Shown here piece by piece: positions 7,014 to 11,842 of a DNA stretch of 11,842 bases; positions within the stretch are counted from its first letter, which is position 1, and each line of letters begins with the position of its first letter. Both the position numbers and the translations under genes were made by a program. The stretch spans positions 1 through 11,842 of the forward strand of contig JAGHBS010000143.1 in assembly GCA_021160865.1 (NCBI GenBank), written 5' to 3'. This DNA is from Planctomycetota bacterium (GTDB lineage: Bacteria; Planctomycetota; Phycisphaerae; SM23-33). The notes below the pieces were generated by a model. The model was not told the DNA's origin. It did not search any database and was given only the letters and a program-made list of their open reading frames with translations.

Positions 7014-8822
7014 TCATCTCTTTAATAATAAATTAGATAGTGCTGGCAAAATTGTTTCCGCAACTCTGTGATATATAAATCCTATTGGCGATGCTTTCCA
7101 ACTTGCATAGTATTGTGGATATCTCAACCACAATATAATGTTCATAGCCGCAGCGGCCAGGCACATCAATACAAGTAAAGTAATAATGGGCCCTACAACC
7201 CATTTCTTTATACGATTCATAATTCGCTGCCGATGAGTAATAATTTCACTTATAACACCATGAACTGGAACATTAAATTGTTCAATTGCTTCATCTGTTG
7301 TAGATATAGTTCTGTCCAATGCATTAGCTGCAAATACCAATCCACCACCAAAAACCAATCCGCCAATAATGGCGAATCCTAAAACCATCCAAAGAGAAGG
7401 AAAGGATGGGCGAATCTGTTTTTGGGCAAGTTGCACAGCATTTAAATGAGTCCTGCGTTTTGCAGCCTCCGCTGCTAAGGCTATTTGTACCTCTGATAGG
7501 CGCTTCTGCCAATATTCCAATTCCCTACGGTCCTTATCAATCTTTTCTAAAATTTGATCATATTCCTGTCTCACAGGAGCAAAATTAACCATCAATTGCT
7601 CTAAACTTTTTCTTCTTTTCAAAAGACGCTCTTTTTCTCTTTCAATTGCCTCTAATTCAGAAATCGCTGCTGAAATATCTGCCATTATCATCTGAACTGC
7701 TAATTGACGACTCAATGGTGTATCGGTTAATCTAAATGTCTTCCGAGCAACTACCCATTCAGGCATCTTCTTTATCCGTTCCTTCAATTCTGCAATTTTC
7801 GACTTAAGCGTTTTAACCGTAGGATGGTTATCGGTCATATGGTTAATTGTTATTGCCATGCTCAATTGTTCTTCGAACTGACGTAGCTGATCCTCCAAGC
7901 GTTTCCTCTCAGGATTAGGTTCCTGAACATACTCAACGGGTAATGTTGTAGTTTGAGGACTTATTGTTTCTTGCGTCGTAGGTTGTGATGTACTGTTCGT
8001 GAAGACCGGCTGAGTGGTTGCACCAACACCCATTGCCGACAGTTGGCTCTTAAGTCGTGCAACCTTCATTCTACTCGACTTTTCCTGTTTTTCAAGAACA
8101 CTAATGTTATCGTCAATTCTTTGAATCCGTTCATAAAGAGCACCTGGGCTTTCTGGCAACATTCCTGCGTGCTTAGTCTCAAAAGCAATCTTTTTCTGTA
8201 ATGCTTCCTTTAAACGCAACTCACTTTTACTGACTTGTTCCAAAAGGAACTCTCTACTATTCATTAACCGCTGAACAATTTGCTCGCTAACCTTGTTAAT
8301 ATAGTTCCTGACCAGCGCATTGGGTATTTCCTGCGCAAGTCTGGGGTCGCTATGTGTAGCACTTACCGAGATAAGGTCCAGGTTTCTGGAACGAACCTTC
8401 CATTTAATCTTAATATTATCCATTAATTTGCGAACTATATCTTGCTTTGTCATTTCTCCTGCAATTGTAAGATTACCTTGCGAATCGCGTGGCAATCCTC
8501 GCAGGAGTCCTAATTCTTCAGCCACTTGTTCGACAGCATGTCGTCCTGCTAATTCATGCTGAAGCGTTAGCTTAATTGTTTCAAAAGATTCGCCCTCCCT
8601 TTCAAGAATGTGTCCAGCCGCAATATCGGTGCGCCGTTCGAATATAGCCGTACCAGTATATCTTACAGGAATATATCGTGCCACTAACATTGTTATAATT
8701 GCAAATAGTGCTGCACCTAAAAGGAATAATCTCTTGCGACGGTAAACTATCCGCAATATATCCCGTGGCGTCTTATCTTGTAATATTTTTGTCATTTCAA
8801 ATCTTATATCCCCACATCTCAC
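7014..8822 (-). CDS. Wzz-like polysaccharide chain-length determinant, PEP-CTERM/EPS type
   Basis: 602-residue inner-membrane protein of the Wzz/GNVR polysaccharide co-polymerase class, which sets EPS chain length and links kinase to export. Visible: cytoplasmic N terminus; TM1 at 31-49; a periplasmic region with coiled-coil stretches (about 185-265, 305-350, 385-455); a Thr/Gln/Pro-rich insert at 269-300; TM2 at 476-498; then LDRTISTTDEAIEQFNVPV (502-520), the linker that precedes the kinase in fused forms; and TM3 at 541-565 with a short tail. A third TM is, as I recall, normal for the PEP-CTERM-associated branch; the kinase is a separate gene here. The longest start is GTG at 8822, overlapping the export gene's stop (GTGA) without a clear ribosome binding site. 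The ATG at codon 10 (8795) is an alternative that leaves all domains intact. Confidence 0.9.
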   Translation of the reverse strand: MRCGDIRFEMTKILQDKTPRDILRIVYRRKRLFLLGAALFAIITMLVARYIPVRYTGTAIFERRTDIAAGHILEREGESFETIKLTLQHELAGRHAVEQVAEELGLLRGLPRDSQGNLTIAGEMTKQDIVRKLMDNIKIKWKVRSRNLDLISVSATHSDPRLAQEIPNALVRNYINKVSEQIVQRLMNSREFLLEQVSKSELRLKEALQKKIAFETKHAGMLPESPGALYERIQRIDDNISVLEKQEKSSRMKVARLKSQLSAMGVGATTQPVFTNSTSQPTTQETISPQTTTLPVEYVQEPNPERKRLEDQLRQFEEQLSMAITINHMTDNHPTVKTLKSKIAELKERIKKMPEWVVARKTFRLTDTPLSRQLAVQMIMADISAAISELEAIEREKERLLKRRKSLEQLMVNFAPVRQEYDQILEKIDKDRRELEYWQKRLSEVQIALAAEAAKRRTHLNAVQLAQKQIRPSFPSLWMVLGFAIIGGLVFGGGLVFAANALDRTISTTDEAIEQFNVPVHGVISEIITHRQRIMNRIKKWVVGPIITLLVLMCLAAAAMNIILWLRYPQYYASWKASPIGFIYHRVAETILPALSNLLLKR

Positions 8823-9619
8823 TTTGCCGATGTTGCGCTCTCAATGGAAGCCGGTACACGTACCGCTTCAAGCACTGGCCTTACAGGGAATAAAATATTC
8901 TGTAGCGCCAATCCAACCGCTGCAAATGGGTTTGGCGGGACATAAATCACATCGTTAGGCATCAGCAGAATATTATTAGACATATCTCCACTTCTAATCA
9001 TTGCCAGCAAGTTCACTGTCATCTTACAGGGTTCGTTACCTTTCAGAGCACGATGTATGCCAGTAATCTTGTATTCCTTAGATGGTTGACTGGTAACATA
9101 GCCGCCCTCTGTAGGTTTGCTACCCCGAATAACCATAATCCGCTCAGGCCAGGCAAGATTAGTAGGTTGTGCCTTAGCAAGGGCATCTAAGAGAGTATCG
9201 TGCCCTGTCCATGAGAAAGGCCCCGGACGACTCACCTGCCCGAATACGTAAAATCTTTGTGAGTTAAAGCCTATCACTTCCACCGTTGCATCTACTTTTT
9301 CGTAATACTTACGTGCAATATCTTCGATTGCCCACTCGATCTGTCGGGGAGTCTTTCCTGCTACAAATATCTCACCCAGGAGGGGTAAGTTAATCTTTCC
9401 ATCCGGACGTACTTGTTGTTGAATCCCACGAATCTCAGATATGTGAATTGAATTAATCCTGATCACATCAGGTGGATAAACACGATATTCCACACCGGCT
9501 ACAGGTCGGCGAGGCTGCTGTAAAAACGCTTTTACCTCCTTAGGATTATAACAACCACAAGTAAAGAATATACTTATGAGCAGTAGAAACGCTATTAATA
9601 AAGCCTTCCTTTCGATCAT
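8819..9619 (-). CDS. Wza-like outer-membrane polysaccharide export lipoprotein
   Basis: 266-residue export lipoprotein of the Wza/OPX class, forming the periplasm-to-outer-membrane channel for EPS. Visible: lipoprotein signal peptide (hydrophobic 6-19, candidate lipobox ending TCGC with acylated Cys23); a Poly_export domain about 44-118 with YRVYPPDVIRIN at 45-56, VRPDGKINLPLLGEI at 70-84 and AGKTPRQIE at 87-95; an SLBB-type repeat with FYVFGQVSRPGPFSW at 123-137; GDMSNNILLMPNDVIYVPP at 211-229; and a final amphipathic segment (about 231-254) that could be the membrane helix. It is shorter than classical Wza (about 380), as usual for the small EPS-locus type. The ATG at 9619 has AGGAAAGG 7 bases upstream. 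First long gene of the EPS operon; it overlaps the next gene by 4 bases. Confidence 0.9.
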   Translation of the reverse strand: MIERKALLIAFLLLISIFFTCGCYNPKEVKAFLQQPRRPVAGVEYRVYPPDVIRINSIHISEIRGIQQQVRPDGKINLPLLGEIFVAGKTPRQIEWAIEDIARKYYEKVDATVEVIGFNSQRFYVFGQVSRPGPFSWTGHDTLLDALAKAQPTNLAWPERIMVIRGSKPTEGGYVTSQPSKEYKITGIHRALKGNEPCKMTVNLLAMIRSGDMSNNILLMPNDVIYVPPNPFAAVGLALQNILFPVRPVLEAVRVPASIESATSAK

Positions 9620-9637
9620 CCCAAACCTTTCCTGCTA

Positions 9638-9772
9638 TTAGAACCACCCATATTTCGACCGTGCATAACATATTATATCATAAATTCTTTCACACAACAT
9701 CACTTCTTCCCGATTAAAGTTCCAAGTGCTTTGTATAAATTTTAGTTCCTCATTATCAAGTAAATTACTCAT
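9638..9772 (-). CDS. possible 44-codon small ORF upstream of the export gene
   Basis: An ATG at 9772 opens a frame of 44 codons ending in TAA at 9638-9640, 18 bases before the ATG of the export lipoprotein gene. The product would begin MSNLLDNEELKFIQSTWNFN and end in SKYGWF. It is mixed in composition and looks protein-like, with no signal peptide or membrane helix. Its ribosome binding site is poor (AGCAGTAG region), and the extended -10 promoter lies inside it, so both cannot be fully used from that transcript. It could be a leader or small operon protein, a remnant of a lost gene, or chance. I do not recognise it. Confidence 0.2.
   Translation of the reverse strand: MSNLLDNEELKFIQSTWNFNREEVMLCERIYDIICYARSKYGWF
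9672..9700 (-). promoter_or_regulatory. candidate extended -10 promoter for the EPS operon
   Basis: On the minus strand TGATATAAT (9680-9672) is a perfect extended -10 (TG-N-TATAAT). Seventeen bases upstream of the hexamer is ATGTTG (9700-9695), a poor -35, as expected with an extended -10. Transcription would start near 9665, giving a leader of about 45 bases before the export gene ATG. The match is seen; promoter activity is inferred. Confidence 0.45.
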
Positions 9773-9782
9773 AAACTACTGC

Positions 9783-9810
9783 TATGACGGTGTCTTCTTA
9801 CTTTGTCATA
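9783..9810. repeat. inverted repeat TATGAC / GTCATA, 16-base spacer
   Basis: Perfect 6-base arms at 9783-9788 and 9805-9810, separated by 16 bases, about 160-190 bases upstream of the export gene start. It could be an operator or a hairpin. No T-run follows on either strand suggestive of a terminator. Chance is possible at this arm length. Confidence 0.3.
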
Positions 9811-9865
9811 ATCTATTTTTCATCTTTACCATCGCTATCCAAAGAATTCTGATGCACCAAACTCC

Positions 9866-9880
9866 TGTACAAGTAGTACA
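9866..9880. repeat. dyad TGTAC-N5-GTACA, possible operator
   Basis: A 15-base dyad with perfect 5-base arms (9866-9870 and 9876-9880), the size expected of a site for a dimeric helix-turn-helix regulator. It lies about 250 bases upstream of the EPS operon start. It only partly resembles a proteobacterial LexA box, and no regulator gene is in the window to pair it with. Confidence 0.25.
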
Positions 9881-9975
9881 ATTTTGTTATACGTAAACGG
9901 AGTAGTAAATCAGCCTTAAAGGGATTCGCGCTTTCTCAAACAATTATTGGAAGACAACTATGTAGGAGATGTATT

Positions 9976-10007
9976 TGCATCAACAATAGACATATCACTT
10001 TGATGCA
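9976..10007. repeat. inverted repeat TGCATCAA / TTGATGCA, 16-base spacer
   Basis: Perfect 8-base arms at 9976-9983 and 10000-10007 with a 16-base spacer. A further direct copy of TGATGCA is at 9850-9856. On the minus strand one arm lies inside a tiny ORF that begins after a strong AGGAGG site, and the stop codon of that ORF falls in the loop. It could be an operator or a leader hairpin. No U-run follows, so it is not a plain terminator. Confidence 0.35.
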
Positions 10008-10033
10008 TGGTTATATTTCATCATTCCCTCCTC
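9995..10033 (-). promoter_or_regulatory. strong Shine-Dalgarno with a tiny leader-like ORF
   Basis: AGGAGG (10032-10027) lies five bases before ATG 10021 (a second ATG at 10024 is immediately before it). The frame encodes MKYNHASK and stops at TGA 9997-9995, in the loop of the adjacent inverted repeat. One base later an ATG (9993) opens a second 11-codon frame ending at 9958. This is the best-matching ribosome binding site noticed in the window, yet it serves no long gene. It may be a leader peptide or the remains of a lost gene start. Confidence 0.25.
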
Positions 10034-10142
10034 GCGCTCTGGCAATAACGGCAGCCAAATCCGCAAATCTCAATATAATTACATTTTCTATCTGCCTTCT
10101 ACAAGAAAATGCTAATCCTATTGAGAAATAGCCTCGCTTTTC

Positions 10143-11021
10143 TTATTTATCGCGGCTTCGCTTGTGAACGTACACAGTAAGATTAACGATACCCAAGAGA
10201 ATGCACAGCATCGTCAAGGGTTCAGGCACGCAAGCCAGTTTGAAACCCCAGCTAAATCCCTCGTGGACATATACCCAGTGACCATCATTATCAACATCTA
10301 CTATGGTACCGTCTTGATTGAAATAATCATCCCACCAAACTGCGTATGTCTCGAATTTGGCATACTTCGAGCTACCTGGAGTGGGGCAGAAAAACCCTGG
10401 TTTATCATAGAAATAGTCATAGGAGCCACCTGAGACGTAATCAGTTTGCCATCGGGGTGGGTCCTCATCTTCATCTTGATACGGGTAAAATGGGCCATAC
10501 ATTACCTGATTGTGAGGCGGATCAGGTAGATTACCCATTTCTACCAACAATGCGCGATCATCGATAAGAAATTCCTGTTTGCCTCGGAAATTCGTATCAA
10601 TTGCTTGAATCCATAAAATATCTTGGATGAGGGAAGTAGCATCCGGGACAAAATCTACTTCAATCTCGGCACCCAACAAACCAGGGCAATCGTTATATGC
10701 CCTGTAGTACTTCACATCGAACTTACCCTTGATATTTTCATTTCCACCCACATAGCAGAAATGCCACTCCTCGCCCGGATATTTTTTCCCAAGAATTTGC
10801 TTAAACCACTCTGTCGGTTGGCTAATCAGGCTTACGTTGGTTGGTACGAGCGTGGAAGAGCAAATGTTGCCAGGATGCACCGGGCATTTCTTACGAGCCT
10901 CGGCGGGTTTTCCTGCAATATTCCCTGTCAAAGCGATATTAGCAAAAGCTCGTCCGCCCAAAAGCGTTAAAAAACACCCAACGATAGCAACCGTCAAGCG
11001 GGCTTGTGCTATTCTCTTCAC
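10143..11021 (-). CDS. PEP-CTERM sorting domain surface protein, Cys-containing
   Basis: 292-residue exported protein ending in a PEP-CTERM signal: VPEPLTM, a hydrophobic helix, then HKRSRDK (last 28 residues). Exosortase would cut near the PEP motif in the inner membrane and release or anchor the protein at the surface, typically in EPS-producing bacteria. The GTG at 11021 is chosen because AAAGGA lies 7 bases upstream and the product then starts with an ideal signal peptide (VKRIAQARL, hydrophobic core, cut after AFA). The open frame reaches back to a TTG at 11153 or ATG at 11111, which would bury this signal 44 or 30 residues inside. The mature part has several Cys (CPVHPGNIC, HFCYVG, NDCPG, FCPTPG), many aromatic residues, and a beta-rich FETYAVWWDD ... 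VHEGFSWGFKL region like that of other PEP-CTERM proteins. No enzymatic domain is recognised; ligand and function unknown. Confidence 0.8.
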   Translation of the reverse strand: MKRIAQARLTVAIVGCFLTLLGGRAFANIALTGNIAGKPAEARKKCPVHPGNICSSTLVPTNVSLISQPTEWFKQILGKKYPGEEWHFCYVGGNENIKGKFDVKYYRAYNDCPGLLGAEIEVDFVPDATSLIQDILWIQAIDTNFRGKQEFLIDDRALLVEMGNLPDPPHNQVMYGPFYPYQDEDEDPPRWQTDYVSGGSYDYFYDKPGFFCPTPGSSKYAKFETYAVWWDDYFNQDGTIVDVDNDGHWVYVHEGFSWGFKLACVPEPLTMLCILLGIVNLTVYVHKRSRDK

Positions 11022-11144
11022 CCTTACGTCCTTTACTATTAGAGGATTGTTCACTTCTCGCTTCCTGAACGCTTTTGCTACCATCCTTCCAAATAGAATT
11101 GATCCCTTCATCCCCTGCTCTTTCGCAAAATCCAAACTTCGTTG

Positions 11145-11160
11145 AAATCCCAAAGGATTT
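11145..11160 (-). repeat. hairpin just after the first PEP-CTERM gene
   Basis: AAATCC-TTTG-GGATTT forms a perfect 6-base-pair stem with a 4-base loop, beginning one base after the TAG of the upstream PEP-CTERM gene. It lacks a following U-run, so an intrinsic terminator is unlikely; it may protect the 3' end of the upstream message or lower readthrough into the next gene. Confidence 0.3.
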
Positions 11161-11161
11161 T

Positions 11162-11842
11162 CTACTTTCGGCGCATAATCACGCCGATTACACCGATTGT
11201 CAGCAAAGCAATTGTCGCCGGTTCGGGAATTGGTATTAGCACTTCCATCATATCAGCGCTTGCTCCGCCGTCGATTACACTCGATAGTCCATAACCATAT
11301 TTGACAGCATCAGTTTCGACGTAAAACCATTGAGAAGTTTCACCCGGAAGGAGGAGTTTTTCTATCGTTTCCCCAGAAGTATCAATTGCCTCAAACGCGA
11401 AGGCCAATTGAGATTCGATACTCGATCTTGATAATTCAAGGATATCCCCTTGAACGAACGTCGCATTGCCACCGAAGTGCAAGATGCCTGAATCGGTAAC
11501 ATTGCAGATTTCCGTACCATATCCACCTATGTTTCCCAATCGAACACAGCTTGAACTATTATTCTCAACTTTATATGCGAAAAGTAGATGTCCGTCATCA
11601 TGTCGCCACGCCTGGGAATACATTATAACGTCCATCGTTCCCATCCCGGGCGTACCTGTATGCGAGGCTACAAGCGTCCATTCGTCAGGCATGGCTGTTT
11701 CTGTGAATATATTAAACTTATCTCCTGCAAGGCTAAGTTCCTCATCGGGATGGGCTCGATATTCCCCTGCTGGTAAATCAGCCTCAGGTGAGACGAGCGG
11801 ATTACCCCGAACTGTAGTAGCTGATACAAGCGAGATCACACT
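11162..11842 (-). CDS. PEP-CTERM sorting domain protein, 5' end outside the window
   Basis: Frame open to the window edge; at least 226 codons. The C terminus is a classic PEP-CTERM signal, IPEPATIALLTIGVIGVIMR followed by a short basic end. The first residues present (ISLVSATTVRGNP) look like the end of a signal peptide with a cleavage site after VSA, so only the start of the signal is missing; the GTG at 11839 is probably internal. The mature part is acidic and beta-rich, with single Cys residues in SSCVRLG and EICNV; no known catalytic motif. The region GHLLFAYKVENNSSSCVRLG resembles a beta-sandwich of the kind frequent in PEP-CTERM proteins. The next PEP-CTERM gene begins 140 bases downstream, after a small hairpin, so the two are probably one transcript. 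It would be exported by Sec and processed by an exosortase encoded elsewhere. Confidence 0.85.
   Translation of the reverse strand, partial: SVISLVSATTVRGNPLVSPEADLPAGEYRAHPDEELSLAGDKFNIFTETAMPDEWTLVASHTGTPGMGTMDVIMYSQAWRHDDGHLLFAYKVENNSSSCVRLGNIGGYGTEICNVTDSGILHFGGNATFVQGDILELSRSSIESQLAFAFEAIDTSGETIEKLLLPGETSQWFYVETDAVKYGYGLSSVIDGGASADMMEVLIPIPEPATIALLTIGVIGVIMRRK

Larger units (their letters stand above)
9620..10142. other. 523-base intergenic stretch between the PEP-CTERM genes and the EPS operon
   Basis: AT-rich stretch with no ORF of 60 codons on the minus strand and no recognisable RNA family by eye. It holds an extended -10 element, a possible 44-codon ORF, two inverted repeats with 16-base spacers, a short TGTAC dyad, three copies of TGATGCA, and a strong AGGAGG site before a tiny ORF. 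This is most likely the control region of the EPS operon; decayed coding sequence cannot be ruled out. I recognise no c-di-GMP riboswitch, CRISPR or mobile-element end. Confidence 0.6.

Noticed and set aside
10038..10057. Sigma-54-like promoter on the minus strand (TGGC ... TTGC)
   Set aside because: The GG and GC are separated by 11 bases instead of the strict 10, and the flanks match the consensus poorly.
10118..10131. Intrinsic terminator after the second PEP-CTERM gene
   Set aside because: CTATT-TCTC-AATAG is only a 5-pair, AT-rich stem, and the T-rich run is several bases away and interrupted.
10164..11145. Plus-strand ORFs opposite the PEP-CTERM gene
   Set aside because: All lie antisense to a gene with signal peptide and sorting motif; none has a convincing start site or domain.
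11022..11153. Longer start (TTG 11153 or ATG 11111) for the second PEP-CTERM gene
   Set aside because: It would place the signal peptide 30-44 residues from the N terminus, while GTG 11021 has AAAGGA at proper distance and gives a standard signal peptide.
1..11842. CRISPR array, insertion sequence, integrase or phage genes
   Set aside because: No regularly spaced repeats, transposase or integrase motifs, or terminal repeats were seen; the tRNA-like element has no visible second att copy in the window.

Overview
The window is a single-strand (minus) block of exopolysaccharide (EPS) genes of the PEP-CTERM/exosortase type, with two PEP-CTERM surface proteins encoded just upstream. It suggests a Gram-negative (diderm) bacterium of moderate GC: there is a lipoprotein-type outer-membrane polysaccharide export protein, PEP-CTERM sorting signals, and several families known mainly from exosortase loci. 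Planctomycetota (Phycisphaerae-like) or another PVC-group organism is a reasonable guess, but the sequence alone does not prove the taxon.

In transcription order (high to low coordinates): a 5'-incomplete PEP-CTERM protein (11842-11162); a second PEP-CTERM protein (11021-10143, start revised to a GTG with a good ribosome binding site and signal peptide); a 523-base stretch without a clear gene (10142-9620) holding inverted repeats, a strong Shine-Dalgarno before a tiny ORF, a possible 44-codon ORF and an extended -10 promoter; then the EPS operon. The operon runs: Wza-like export lipoprotein (9619-8819), Wzz-like chain-length protein (8822-7014), AAA ATPase (7009-6140), cytoplasmic tyrosine kinase (6126-5311), FemAB/GNAT-like protein (5311-4208), a tRNA-like element (4188-4114), glycosyltransferase of the PEP-CTERM-associated type (4085-2820), VanZ-like membrane protein (2823-2371), a second glycosyltransferase (2361-1228), a secreted, C-terminally anchored polysaccharide deacetylase (1215-112), and the first 21 codons of another gene (64-1). 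Most junctions are 4-base overlaps or gaps of under 15 bases, so co-transcription is very likely.

Together these genes should assemble (glycosyltransferases), length-control and gate (Wzz-like protein plus kinase), export (Wza-like lipoprotein) and modify (deacetylase, possibly FemAB-like protein) an exopolysaccharide, in the class of loci that accompany exosortase-sorted PEP-CTERM proteins. No exosortase is visible in the window; it may lie beyond position 1 or elsewhere.

The most unusual element is a degenerate tRNA-Val(UAC)-like sequence inside the EPS operon: its acceptor, D and anticodon stems are perfectly paired, but it has an 8-base anticodon loop without U33 and a bulged T stem.
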